From assembly GCA_944548615.1 (NCBI GenBank), contig OX155955.1, positions 10,845,921 to 10,909,920 on the forward strand: a stretch of DNA of 64,000 bases. Reading direction: 5' to 3'. Shown here in pieces: positions 12,284 through 23,655 of this stretch (positions are counted from its first letter, which is position 1; every line of letters begins with the position of its first letter). Source of the DNA: Micropterix aruncella. Lineage: Eukaryota > Arthropoda > Insecta > Lepidoptera > Micropterigidae. The notes under the pieces are model-generated. The model did not search any database and was not told the DNA's origin. It saw nothing but the letters and a program-made list of their open reading frames with translations. The position numbers and the translations under genes are program-made.

Positions 12284-12653
12284 CCGGCATCTTTGAAGGG
12301 GGTGAATCAGTACGAGCAAGTAAGCAACTTTTGATAAAGAATTGTGGAAAAAAACAAAATTAAAACAGTTTTTTTTTTACAAAATATTTAAAAAAACGTT
12401 GGGCACGATGCGCCATCTAACGGTAGTTAAAATGTCACTATTGTTTATTAGCTATATTTTACTTACTGCTTGATGGCGCAGCGTACTCAAACGCTTGTAA
12501 ACCTTTTATGTAACAGTCAAAATCTTCAAATTTCAAATTTAAAAAAAATAAAAGGAAAATGTATTTTCTAATAAAATTATAAAAAGTTGCTTACCTGCTT
12601 GTAGTGATTGATTCACCCCCATCAGGGATGCCGGTTAATTAAAACTCACCCTG
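12284..12653. mobile_element. MITE family S, copy with long inverted ends
   Basis: The left end (CCGGCATC, then GGGGGTGAATCAGTACG and AAGTAAGCAACTTTT) is an imperfect inverted copy of the right end (AAAAGTTGCTTACCTGC, then GATTCACCCCCATC and GATGCCGG, closing with AAAACTCACCCTG). The centre holds a second inverted repeat: GCGCCATCTAACGGTAGTTAAAAT against ATTTTACTTACTGCTTGATGGCGC. Related copies lie at 20401, 26242 and, partly, 56745. It has no coding capacity. The superfamily is unknown. Confidence 0.7.
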
Positions 12654-13031
12654 TATATAGAAAATGAATATTACAATGCATTCCATAACGGTTTTTATTA
12701 TTATTTCGAAAACCTATTGATAATTTTAAATGCGAATAATGGAGTATTTGCAATAGATGCGGTTTTCTTTTGCGCTCAACAATATATCGGAATAGTAAAC
12801 ATACGGCCTTCGTTATACGAGCTGCTGTTCCCGCCCCATTGTCATCCAACCTTGAACTTAGCGTTACAATGTCGAATGACCGGTGCCTTGCCATTGTAGT
12901 ATATGTATTATTATATTTTTATAATGTTTATAACTATTGTGGCTTATTCGGATATTTTCTTCGTAAACGCATCAGCAAAAGGAAAATAAACATAAACGCT
13001 GTAAATATTACAAATTGACATAAGTAATATA

Positions 13032-13254
13032 TCCTACTAATATTTATTATAAACGCGAAAGTTTGTATGTATGTATGGATGTTTGTTACTCTTTCAGGCA
13101 AAAACTACTGAATGGATTTTGATGAAACTTTACAATAATATAGCTTACACATCAGAATAACACATAGGCTATAATTTATAAAGATATATGGTTTTATATC
13201 ATCATTATCACAATTTTCCATCACCACGCGGGTGAAACCGCTGGGCGCAGCTAG
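13032..13254 (+). mobile_element. Non-autonomous Helitron-like element
   Basis: The segment begins A|TCCTACTAATATT and ends GCAGCTAG|T, which fits the Helitron rule of TC start, CTRR end and insertion between A and T. A short hairpin (GCGG, TGAAA-type loop, CCGC) lies just before the end. The body holds the common lepidopteran phrases AAAGTTTGTATGTATGTATG and AACTACTGAATGGATTTTGATG. A minus-strand copy lies at 25645-25868. Confidence 0.7.
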
Positions 13255-13324
13255 TACAGACATAAAATCGATGGTGTAATTTATGAATAAATGAAATTTA
13301 GAGTAATTTACACATCTCAATAAT

Positions 13325-13445
13325 AATATAAAAAATTCAAATTCAAATTTCAAATTATTTATTGAGTTAAAATTATGGGTACATTCAATATACAAAAGTC
13401 TTAACCTAACTAGGCTGCCGCCTGTTCCAAGGTAGACAATTTATT
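13325..13445 (-). mobile_element. LINE 3' UTR fragment with (TTTGAA)n tail
   Basis: On the minus strand a unique segment containing CCTTGGAACAGGCGGCAGCC is followed by a TTTGAATTTGAA tail. The unique part matches the fragment at 4695-4835. No coding sequence remains. Confidence 0.5.
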
Positions 13446-13639
13446 TTAGTTATCCTAAGAAATCTATAATATTATATTTATATAAATAATCAAAATCATA
13501 CTTAATCTAACAGAAATATCTTAATTACCTAATAAAAATTCGTAAGGAAATGTCATGAAAATTGTCAATATTATTTTATTTTAAAACATGATAAAAATTA
13601 ATATATATTTATATATGAAAAAATCATAGTACATGAAAA

Positions 13640-14175
13640 AAAAACAGTTTTGTCACCCCAAGACTTTCCCGGCAAGTAGCCAAGAACGCATTACATCTGA
13701 ATATTAATTGCATAAATAAAATCGATGATTGTGATCTCTCGGCCGGCCGCCGAACCCGGTTGGGTTCCATTGCAACGCCTCGGGTGGCGCGGTTCGTTTC
13801 TCGGCTAATGGCGAGTTTGGGCCAAGCGCCAACAAATGACGTTATTATTTCATTAAAATATATGGCGAAGTGTTTATATTATTAATGTAGCTTGTATATG
13901 AGATATTCTTACCAAAATTAACAATGTGATTATCGGCCCAACATTCCAAATCCTTCATTCAAATATTTCGAGATTGACTATGACTAGCGCGCCCCCTCGT
14001 GGACCGATTTCAACCACAGTCTTTTTAACTCTTGCCATGACCAAATGATGCCTGCACGCCAAATTTCCGCTCAATCGAATGAAACGTTTGGGCGCTGTCG
14101 TGGGGGAACACTCACACACAGACACACAGAAGTGCGTTCACAATACTTTCCCTCTCTCTGGAAAGTAAAAGCTAA
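13640..14175 (+). mobile_element. Dispersed repeat R3, copy 1
   Basis: It starts GTCACCCCAAGACTTTCCC and carries ATTTCAACCAC, CATGACCAAATGATGCCTG, AAATTTCCGCTCAATCG and a CACACAGACACACAG block, then ends near a TTTCC/GGAAA hairpin. Other copies are at 21580 (+), 49255 (-) and 55670 (-). It has no coding potential. It may be a non-autonomous Helitron or similar element. The termini are not firmly defined. Confidence 0.6.
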
Positions 14176-14179
14176 ACCT

Positions 14180-15245
14180 GTACATAATGAAATTAAATAA
14201 AAACCATAATAGTAAATTTATCCACCACACTTTAAAAAGTAATATAATTTTTAAAAGAAAACAAAAAAAACAAAAAATATTTTTCATTCTAAAACATATA
14301 AAACTGTTAAAGGCCCGATGGTGAGATAGATAATGAGAACTGATAGATAGATTAAAAATATCGTACAATTTAGAAATGTCATACTTTTAAAAATATCGTA
14401 TTTACTTTAAGATAATACCGTACATTGCTAAAACCACGTACGTTTATGAAACAACGTTATTTTTTTTTTAAATCGTTTATATAAGTTAGGGAGCTGCCAT
14501 ACAATCGGACAACAGAAAAAATACATGTTTAGCCTTACGGTCACACTTTTTTAAAGTTCTCTGAGATAGAAAGAAAAAACTAAACATATACATAATATAT
14601 TTAAATAAAGACAATAATATGCCTGATAATGGAAAGATAATGAAAACTGGTAGTTATAAATAAAACTGTTAAAAGGATTTAACGACCTAATTTAAATACG
14701 ACCTAATTTAAATTAAAGGACAAACATAACAAGACAATTATTATTTTTCTCGGAGTCTCGTGCTCATCAGGAAGATGCCCAATTTCTTCCAAAAAGGAAT
14801 ATCTTTTCTGCTTGATTTTCATACACGTGTTGGAGAATCATATTATAGATGAATCAAATTAAATAGACGAACAACTCCTAGGTAGCAAATAGTCATCCTA
14901 TATTCATTATGTTCGCACCGGTAGGAGGTCTGTAACCTACATTTCGCCTTTTATGACAAACGTTTTCATTAACTCGGGACTGCAATAACAACATCGGGTC
15001 GAACTTACCAGAATGTGTCGCGTTTTTGATAAATCGTGTAAAGGATTAGATATGATTCCATTAATTTAATAAAGCACTCGATCATACGTAACCTATCTAC
15101 TTCTTAAGATTTCAATAACTACCATCCTAATGTACTGTATTATATGATTATTATATTATAACATACTATTGTATTATATCATATTATATATAATAAATTA
15201 CTCATGCTTCTATTTTGCGATATCCAAATAACCTTATTAACAACT
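14180..15245. other. AT-rich DNA without recognisable feature
   Basis: About 1 kb with A-rich runs and no supported gene or repeat terminus. Confidence 0.45.
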
Positions 15246-15249
15246 TATT

Positions 15250-15475
15250 TAATTATTACTTTTCTTACCCTTGTATTATTATTAGCTTTATTATATTTTT
15301 TCTACTGTCAACGTGTTCATGTTATTTCTGTTAATTTGTAATGCAAGCATTGCAAACTGTTCATAGGATAGTAAATTTATTTCGTTTGAATATGTTTTTA
15401 AAATACTAGTATCATATATTTACTATCTGTAAGTTTCCTATAAAATAAAATAAATAAATAAATAAACTCGTTTAT
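15250..15475 (+). mobile_element. LINE 3' UTR fragment with (AAAT)n tail
   Basis: The block GCAAACTGTTCATAGGATAG, then TCTGTAAGTTTCC and an AAATAAATAAATAAATAA tail, closely matches the reverse complement of 16997-17170. A shared 3' UTR plus tail in opposite orientations identifies two insertions of one LINE family. Confidence 0.6.
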
Positions 15476-15769
15476 TTAGTGAAAACAATTTTCATTAGCC
15501 GACACTTTAACCATTGTCATCGAGATAACAAGTAAATATATTAAACAGAATAATAAACATGACTGCCATTTCAGAAAGTGAACTATTGCATTTATATATA
15601 TTTTTATTACGTTTTTTTATGGAATATTTGTGGTTTACGTATTTATCCATATAGATATATATTTCCGGAATGTAGTCAATCAGACCTTTCATATGACACT
15701 AAACGCGATATATTTAGGTTAATTTATTGACATTTGGACATTTAGACATTTTTTTTGACATTTGGACAA

Positions 15770-15865
15770 TTTAGGTACTCGGGATGACATGACGACAAAC
15801 AATAGCACATACTTCTAAATCGGTTGAAACGTCTAGAAGTTATGGTGGAATAAAAAAGCAAGGTG
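15770..15865 (+). mobile_element. Dispersed repeat R4, short copy
   Basis: It contains ACTTCTAAATCGGTTGAAAC and CTAGAAGTTATGGTGGAATA, shared with the copies at 16435 and 54740. It is non-coding, and this copy is truncated. Confidence 0.5.
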
Positions 15866-15964
15866 TCATCCGTTTTTCCGAGTTCAATTGCGTAGTTTTA
15901 TAATTTTTCAATGATGCGTAATTTTATAATGCGTGGTAACAATTACCACTTTCTCCAATTAATC

Positions 15965-16150
15965 CTGCAAGGAAAGATAAAAGGCCGCGGAATACCTGGC
16001 CTAAGAAGAACCCACTAGCTACAAAACCTCGCTGAATGGTTCACCTCGAGCACTACCGAGTTGTTCCGCGCCGCAACAAAACGGACCCAAGTGGCCATAA
16101 TGACCGGTGATCTCCGATAGGAGACGGAACTTTAAGAAGGAGAAGAATAA
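15965..16150 (+). mobile_element. LINE 3' end (RTE/Proto2-like C-terminus)
   Basis: One plus frame gives GRGIPGLRRTHQLQNLAEWF followed by LFRAATKRTQVAIMTGDLR. This matches the WLRNLREWF then ELFRAA then IANLR pattern at the C-terminus of an abundant lepidopteran LINE. The end AGGAGACGGAACTTTAAGAAGGAGAAG is the usual terminal run. Two changes break the frame. Only this terminal piece survives. Confidence 0.6.
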
Positions 16151-16434
16151 TATTTCAAAATGTTGAATTGTAAAAAATCGCAAGAACCAAAAACCGTTAT
16201 TTAAAAATCGGTAATATTTTGTTGAGTGCAATAAATAAACACTGTAATTTTTTGTTAAATTAATATTCCAAATATTTCTCTTCGTTACTAGGCATACCGG
16301 ATATATTCCGATGGCCGCAAAGACGTAGAACAAAAAAAAAGTTAACTTTCAAATGATAAATATTAACACAGACCGCGTAACTTGGAGATTTATATTAAAG
16401 ACAGACGCTGCTTTATGAGACCAAGGGGTCGCGG

Positions 16435-16625
16435 CTCGTATCCTATGACACTCGGGAGGACAAAATGATTCTAACGACATACCTCTAAATCGGTTCAAGC
16501 GTTTAGAAGTTTGATTAGAATAAAGAAACGGAAAACATACATAGATGAACCCTGAACCCTTTACACTCCTTTTTTGTTGGGCAGTCGTGTAAAAACAACG
16601 CTACATGATATGGTAAGTGGTCAAT
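16435..16625 (+). mobile_element. Dispersed repeat R4, longer copy
   Basis: It carries CCTCTAAATCGGTTCAAGC, GTTTAGAAGTTTGATTAGAA, ACATACATAGATGAACCCTG and TTGTTGGGCAGTCGTGTAAA. The same blocks occur in the same order at 54740-54910. It is non-coding. Confidence 0.6.
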
Positions 16626-16996
16626 CCTGAAAATTGAACCACAGTTGTATTATACTTAAAACGAGGGCTAGGTATAGAATACGATATGCAACGACGATAG
16701 AATATTGTCGAATGTAAACGATCGTCATAATATTTACTGACAAAGAAAAAAAGAGATTTTCGTCGGTGTCTGTCTTATTAAATCCATACGACCTTTCTTT
16801 TGCTATCTGGGGCAGCAAACAGAGAAAGGCGGACGGTAAATAACGTCTTGGCCTCGGGGGCGGCTAGCCAAAGTATGAGGGAATACTGTCTTGATTAAAA
16901 CGGGATTATCTTCTTGCCATGGGATAAATTTGATAACCGGGGAGGCTAGTAAATAGAACGAGCAGAACGAGAAAATTTAGATCAGATGGTGAACGG

Positions 16997-17170
16997 TAAT
17001 GAAGGGGTATTATTTATTTATTTATTTTATTTTTATTTAACAGTAAACTTACAAATAGCAAAAACATGACACGGTGTCTGCAAAACTTATTATTTACTAT
17101 TCTATGAACAGTTTACATCGCTTGCATAACAATGTATAATAGAAATAACATGAGAAGGTTAATAATATTA
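16997..17170 (-). mobile_element. LINE 3' UTR fragment with (AAAT)n tail
   Basis: A plus-strand TATTTATTTATTTATTT run followed by sequence matching the reverse complement of 15250-15475 marks a minus-strand LINE 3' end. Confidence 0.6.
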
Positions 17171-17499
17171 AATTGGGAAATAGGGCATATAAAGCAAAAA
17201 AAATATTATTCAAATAAGATACTTATAATACATACCATTACATTATAGATACATTACATTACATTACCGATAATACTCATAATACATAATATGATATAAT
17301 ATAATATTTATATTACATAATTGCATTCCTCCTCCAATGCACTGAAAGATAATGTTGTATGACTGGCCAGATATGCTGAAATTTTATTAAATGACTTCCA
17401 GCATACATTTCCAGACCCCAGCAACCTCGCTCGTTGAAGCTTTTCAGATGATTGTTCATGTCCCCTTTGTAGCAATACTTCTTGCACAGTGGGGCGGTG

Positions 17500-17845
17500 T
17501 CGACTACAACGGGCGAACCCGACACCGAGGCTGATATAACGATATAGAATCGCTCTTTCAGACGTGAGGTGATTACACAGAAAATTCGAATATAGCTTGT
17601 CACCTCACGCCCTTACTACTAGATTTATCCAGATTTCTCCGTCCCCCGGTCTCTGCGCGGCCTCTACCTGACATAAGCGGAATAACCGCTTACGACAGGT
17701 AGAGGCCGCCAGTTTGAATATTTTGCGGACCGCGACGCCCTTTGTTCGCTATGCTTACTCGGGTCGGGTGGACGACGGATCGATTTGCAACAAGGGTTGA
17801 AGACATTAAGTCGACAATTACCCTCCGCTGTCATAGGAAACATAC
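17500..17845 (-). mobile_element. Family B retroposon-like repeat, 3' part (copy B3)
   Basis: Read on the minus strand it has the family's 3' stem-loop (CGGG, TTCG, CCCG) and GTAGTCGACA end, and upstream segments similar to the body of the copy at 47808. The 5' half is missing or too diverged to follow. A long hairpin (17657-17709) has formed inside it by a local inverted duplication. Confidence 0.6.
17657..17709. repeat. Perfect nested hairpin in copy B3
   Basis: The outer arms GCGGCCTCTACCTG (17657-17670) and CAGGTAGAGGCCGC (17696-17709) are exact reverse complements. The inner arms AAGCGG and CCGCTT pair around a 5-nt loop. It looks like a local inverted duplication rather than a transposon end. 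Confidence 0.9.
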
Positions 17846-18009
17846 TTATCTAGACCCCTTTGGCTATTCGCCGCCTAGGGTTTTCTTCGTTTTTTCCGCA
17901 AGTGCAGATAGTACTTAAACCGCCCAGTTCCGCCCGAGGTATACCCCCGAATCCGCGATATGTTGTTCTAAACCACCTCCGACTGGAGGATTACAGCCGT
18001 GGCAAAAGC

Positions 18010-18320
18010 CCACGACGGCCCTGACAGAGTAAGTTCATCTTCGAGAAGGCTACCAGATGGAATTTGAGCCGTGAGTTGGGCAGGCCAGATGACAGAAAAA
18101 GTTTGTCTAACACCACCCAAGCTGCACGGAACCCCTTGCATAGCTAGATATACTCTAGCCGGCTGTAAAGTGGCCTCAGATCAAGGACGGTACACTTACC
18201 GCCACGACAAAGTCCTTTCTGTTATTCGCGTGATAATTAGCCTCTCAGTGGCTCATGCCAACAAGGGTTTGACAGTAGGTACCATCCAAACCATTCCACT
18301 ACAAAACCTTTCTCGGTAAA
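18010..18320 (+). mobile_element. Degenerate retroelement ORF fragment
   Basis: The frame 18071-18319 includes TPPKLHGTPCIARYTLAGCK and GRYTYRHDKVLSVI. The GC-K then GRYTYRHD-VL pattern is one I associate with the cysteine/histidine-rich C-terminal region of non-LTR retrotransposon polyproteins. The frame has no start, and its neighbours are out of frame, so this is a relic. The clade is not determined. Confidence 0.5.
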
Positions 18321-18329
18321 CGAGAAAGC

Positions 18330-19455
18330 TTCAGATTGGATTCTGGCGGTCGATTGGGTCTATAAACAGTATTAATTCCTGGAAGTCTTGGATGCACAGC
18401 CCTCCGTCCCTTGATAGCCCTTAATATAGAATAAACTGTTGCATGGTAATGAAATATCCTAAAAGACCACGAGTACAAATTAAATAAATATCATGATCTC
18501 CGAAATGCCGTCACTCGGAACGGCTTCACAGTTCATCTTCACGCGGTGGAAGTTGACGCTCGTGGCCTCTTACGTGGCGTACATCTTTTAAAGATATTGA
18601 TCTCTCCAGGAAAATAATCAACTCCTTCCTAGAAAAAAATATCTAAAACTTCAATATCCGCATCTGAAATTATATGGCTTCGAAGGGGGAGTGAATGAGT
18701 GGTAAGGTGATCGCTTAAATTTGGCAACACAACTGTCACAAACCTACCACAGCCGGTCGTTAGTCCGGAGTCCACCGCTCACCCCCCAGAAGTATAATAA
18801 TATTATTATGATGGCCCCGATTCCGGTCGGTGAATTCCATGGAAGCCCCGTTTGCATCTATCTATGTATATACGGTATGGTACAATATAATAAAGTCATA
18901 CGATACAATACAGTAGGATGGCATTTACTGAAATCTTAAAAATGTACGAGATAGACTAGATTTGTTTGAATCTTTAAATTCATGGAATCATTAAATAGGT
19001 TGTATAGTATGTGTCGTCTGTCTCTCAGCATTGCGACCAGTCCTAATATTTTGTGATAAATCTATCCTGCTTCTAATTTACCTTTATAACAATTTCTTCG
19101 AATATTCTACAATATTGTCATGTCTAATGGTGTGTCTAATGACGGCGATTAGTTTTGTTGAAAAAAATATGTCTGGCGTATAAAGTAATACTTGTGCCAT
19201 CGCATGAATCAATTGGAATTGTAAAAAAAGTATTTATTCTTGACAATTACCCAAAAATATCAAAGCAACATTAACATTATTTTTGACGTGTACCTACTTG
19301 AGAGTACCGGCAGTAGTGAAAAGGAACTCCCAATACAAAACGATATAGAAATATAGGATGTGGTTGTTTTAAAAAGACATCCTTTATGCAATTCATATTT
19401 AAGTCAATGCCAATGTCAACAAAACTTTTCATAGTTTACGATTATATTATCTATA
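18330..19455. other. No supported feature
   Basis: About 1.1 kb of mixed composition. A frame at 18721-18939 shows no recognised motif. I see no repeat termini. Confidence 0.4.
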
Positions 19456-19459
19456 CCAA

Positions 19460-20189
19460 TCTATACTAATATTATAAAGAGGTAAAGTTTGTGTGGTTGT
19501 AGGAAGTAATCTCTGGATCTACTGAACCGATTTTGAAAAATATTTTACCAATAGAAAGCCACGTTATTTGTGAGTGTCATAGGCTATATGTTAATCCGAA
19601 AATGAAAAGACTTTTTCGTGGTAGTCGGATTTGCAAAGTAAGTCGGAGAAAAAACGGTCGAACGAAAACGTTTCTAACTAACACTGCCTTAACGATGAGA
19701 GATATATGATTAAGTTATAGAGAAAAGTTGTAGAGCTTAGTAATGCCAACAAAAAAGTCATGTACAGCATATGTCTAAATTGTATATTTAAGTCACAAAA
19801 AGTAGTTGTGTATATTAAAAAAGTAATTTAAATCGTTAGGTCATGTGTATTGGTCATATTATCAACAATTATGAATTCATATCAAAATAAGTAAATTTAT
19901 CGTCTCAAGCGCTTAAAATAAAAGACTTTTACTGCATATAATTTTCCTTTTACTGCATAAATGGTTAAAGAGATTCACAAATAAAACACTCACAAGAAGA
20001 CACTCACAAATAACGGTAATATAGTCAAATTGGCATGCAAATACATACATACATATGCAGTAAAAATATAACCCTTCTTTTGGCAGTCAGGAAATAAATC
20101 ATAGCACTCAGTACTAACCGAACCACACTCATCATTTCATCACAAGTAAAAAGTTTTACCGCCCAACGAAGTGGGCACGGGTCAGCTAG
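19460..20189 (+). mobile_element. Non-autonomous Helitron-like element, 730 bp
   Basis: It begins A|TCTATACTAATATTATAAAG and ends GGGTCAGCTAG|T, matching Helitron end rules. It carries the lepidopteran phrase CTGAACCGATTTTGAAAAAT near the 5' end and a GC-rich 3' end (GAAGTGGGCACGG). It has no Rep/helicase coding sequence, so it would depend on an autonomous partner. Confidence 0.65.
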
Positions 20190-20400
20190 TACATAATAAA
20201 TTTTCCAATCAGGATAAATGAAGTGAGATTGCAATTATCGTCAGTGCCACTCCGCCGCTGTGAAATTTCACGGTGTTCAAACATTTTGACACGGATCACA
20301 TGCATCGTGAAATCGGTCATGCGTTCAAATACATCACCGGTGACAAAGAGTACCAGTCGACATCATAGCGCATCGCGAATTGACGAACTCTAACACTATA

Positions 20401-20690
20401 CAGTATGAGTTTTTAATTAGTGACACCTTGTAGTGGGTATTTACCCACTACAAGTATTAATTTCAGTACGACGAACTAAGCAACTTTTGATAAGAATTTT
20501 TGGGAAAAACAAAACATTTTTTTTTTTGGGAACCATTTTATTTATTTTTTTTTTGTTGAAAAATAGTATAAAAAGCTATGAGCACGATGTGCTATCTAGT
20601 GGAAGGTAAAATATCGCTAATACTGTTTATTAGCGAGATTTTACCTACCGCTAGATAGCGTAGCGCGGTCAACGCTTCTAAAACTTTTTT
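20401..20690. mobile_element. MITE family S, copy with extra terminal palindrome
   Basis: It shares the CAGTATGAGTTTTTAATTAG terminus, the CAGTACGACGAACTAAGCAA block and the palindromic core (GCTATCTAGTGGAAGGTAAA against TTTACCTACCGCTAGATAGC) with the 26242 copy. A perfect 13-bp-arm hairpin, CTTGTAGTGGGTA/TACCCACTACAAG (20427-20454), is inserted near the left end. The right inverted terminus is missing. Confidence 0.65.
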
Positions 20691-20989
20691 TCAATACACA
20701 ATTTCCAAATTTGTTTAATTTCATTGTTTAATTGTTTTTCAGAATTCACTGTAAACTTATTTATAAAATTTTTAATTTTCGTTTTGATAATTTTTAAGGA
20801 TATTAATTTTTGTACTGATAATTTTTGATAATTTTGATAATTTTGATAATTTTGTAAATCATGAGATACGGCACATACGCAATTATAAATTAAGCATGCG
20901 GAGTACGCATATAATATTATACCCTAATTAGAAACAAAGTAAAAATGTTAGCGATAGCCATGTAATATTAGAGTATTGTTTGTGTACCT

Positions 20990-21025
20990 TTTATAATAAA
21001 TAAATAAATAAATAAATAAATACCA
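20990..21025 (+). repeat. (AAAT)n run, probable LINE tail
   Basis: About eight AAAT units follow a TTTTATAATAAATA stretch. The look is that of a LINE 3' tail, but the upstream sequence matches none of the other copies in the window. Confidence 0.5.
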
Positions 21026-21579
21026 AACAAGAAGGAGAAAACATATTTTGCTAAAATTTCTTGTACTCTTTTCAGTGTTATCATTAGAGAAAAGGACTGA
21101 TATATATAATACGTTCTACAGTACAATACGGTTACAAACTTTATAAAGAAATGGAAAAGTATTGTTTTCGTGATTATTCGTTCTTTTAGGCCAGTCAATA
21201 AACACGAAAAAAAACAAAATTTTGCAAAATGTCATATATTTCTATTTTTGTTTATATTGTTAGGATCTGTGCGAATAGTGAGATGGTTTACAGCTTTGAA
21301 AGACCTGTGCTAGCTCCGCAATACGCAAAAAGAAGCAAATTTTTACATTTTTTTGACAGTTTTTGTTCAATATTTTCTAAGGTAATCGTCCTATAGGAAC
21401 AGTTATTCCTTCTTTTTTAAACAGATACAATTTGCTACAATTTAAGCCTCCACTGGACATTTTATGTCCAGAAGTTTCCAAGATACAGCTCTTCGAAAAT
21501 TTGCAATACTTTGGCAAACAAAATCAAAAAATAATCTTTGGAGATTCTTAAGATGGCGTCTTAAAATTAATTGAAGCAA

Positions 21580-22150
21580 ATTGTGTCACCCCGAGATTTT
21601 CCCGTCAAGTAGCCAAGAAACTAATTCATCTGAAAAAACCTACCACCCCCGCCCCCCCACCCCCAACCTAGCGCCACCCTTTAAACCCCCTTCCCCCCCC
21701 CCACCCGATGATGATGATGAAATCAGAATCGAAAACGAAATCGAAATAAAAATCGAAATCTAAACCGACACCGAAACCGAAATCGACAACTATCGAAAAC
21801 GAAATCGAAATCCGTATACAAAATTTTGGGTCTCTGCTGTTGGCCATTCGGGAGCCAACCGAGGGTACATCATCCATGTCATGGTGGAATTTGGAAAAAG
21901 CTATCATAATTAAATGCGTATACCTACAACATTTTGGGTCACTGCTGTTGACCGTTGAGGAGTTACCTCGTCGGGAGCCAACCGTGGGTGGACGGATTTC
22001 AACCACATTCTTTTCAGCTCGTGCCATGACCAAATGATGCCTGTATGCCAAATTTCAGCTCAATCGGATGAAGCGTTTCGGCGCAATCGTCGGAGAATAC
22101 ACACAGACACACAGAACTGCATCCACAATACTTTCCTTAAACAGAAAAGT
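21580..22150 (+). mobile_element. Dispersed repeat R3, copy 2 with simple-repeat expansions
   Basis: It starts GTCACCCCGAGATTTTCCC and ends with the ACACACAGACACACAGAAC block, as in copy 1. The middle has been replaced or expanded by poly-C rich sequence (21640-21705), a short ATGATG run and a (CGAAAT)n array (about 21725-21812). Confidence 0.6.
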
Positions 22151-22791
22151 AAAAACAAAAGAACAACGTTTTCGGCATGGTGTAAATTTTATAAGAGCAA
22201 AAACCGAAATGAATGTGAAAATGTCGTTGCTTCATGTGCATTGGGCAGCTTGTACAGGACTTTCGAAGAACATTACAAATGCATGACCTTATTTTGCAAG
22301 GTCGGTTGGTAAATTGACTAAGTTATTTTTAAAGGCCACTCATACTTGGTGGTGCAATATAGGCATCGAAATGTATCTAATGAGAGCGGAAGTGTATTTT
22401 GCATGTCAAGTTACATTGTCACATTTGGGTATTTCATTAAAAAAAACCATATTTGACTCAAGACGCGTTCTCTTATATATTAAAAGAACCTTTTCTGTTA
22501 TAACTTATAGACGTACTAAAAAAAACTTCAGTTACCACAAAAACGAAGAATGGTAACATATCAGGGATACTCATTAGCGAAATCAAAAGTAAAGGTCTTT
22601 GCAATATTATTATTGTCATACATTGTAATACATTTTATATTTTTATATCATTTATTTATTTGTTCTATAAACTTTATTTACGACATTTAATATTATTTTT
22701 TATTTCCACGATCATGATATATCGATATATTTAAATATAATTATAAGTTTAATTGGAATTTACTTACCTGTTTTATATTTTATCACATTTT

Positions 22792-23038
22792 GGGCCCGAT
22801 TGCGTTTCTTTATGAACTAAAACTAAAATTGGTCCAAGCGAACGAGACAGAGCAATACTTTAGAGCGGTATATGAAACTAACGATTGTTGATGAATACTA
22901 CCTGCCGCACATTACTCGTCCGAATAAATTCGAGCATATTTCGTGCGGTGTAAGATTTGACTTTGGCGGAGTGACAACCGGTCATCTCACACTCCGCTCT
23001 AGCGTATTGCTCTGTCTCGTTCACACGCAATCGGGCCC
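22792..23038. mobile_element. MITE family M2, copy 1
   Basis: The ends GGGCCCGATTGCGTTTC and CGCAATCGGGCCC are inverted, and the similarity continues inward through AACGAGACAGAGCAATAC. A second copy is at 40883-41193. The flanking trinucleotide is TTT on both sides. The long GC-capped inverted repeats suggest a cut-and-paste MITE. The superfamily is not certain. Confidence 0.75.
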
Positions 23039-23439
23039 TTTGTCTGTTTCATTTCAATACTATGTGCATATGAATAAATCATTTCCATACATAGAGTCTT
23101 CCTTAGTACATGCTATGGCCTAGTTAGACAGATTCTGCAATGAATACAATGGAAATGGATATTTTTGAATGAATATATTATTTTAATTTTAACGCGATTA
23201 GCGATATTTGATTACAGAGTCCGTACTTTAGATTTTTTGTTAAAATTATAAACCTAATTTTAAAATTAGGTTCGTATATTTTTTTATTGGTAAATTTAAT
23301 AGTTTTACAAATTACTCATATTAAAAGTTTTATAAAAAATATACGTTTTAATTCAATGTCCTCATTTGGGTCATTTTTGGGTCACTTCCATCAACAAATG
23401 TGTACGTTTCGCCATTGATTACATAGCGTAACACCTCAC

Positions 23440-23655
23440 CGCCCGGTGGCATAGTGGTTAGGTCGCCTGATCGTACATTGTAAGGTCACGGGTTCGATTC
23501 CCGGCTGGGTTAAAATAACGGCATTGCATTTTCAGTTCTGTCGATCGAATGCAATAACAAGACATACAATTTACACACATGTTATACATCCCCATACATA
23601 TAAACTCGTCATAGTAGGATTGGTTTTAATAGATTGTCATATGATGATAAATGCG
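23440..23655 (+). mobile_element. tRNA-derived SINE
   Basis: Polymerase III promoter boxes are present: A box TGGCATAGTGG (23447-23457) and B box GGTTCGATTCC (23491-23501). The spacing is close to that of a tRNA gene, but no acceptor stem closes, so it is not a functional tRNA gene. A tail region with ATGATGATAA-type repeats follows. A diverged second copy is at 46205. Confidence 0.8.

Noticed and set aside
23440..23515. tRNA gene-like sequence with A and B boxes
   Set aside because: No seven-base acceptor stem closes and a diverged dispersed copy exists at 46205, so it is a SINE head rather than a tRNA gene.
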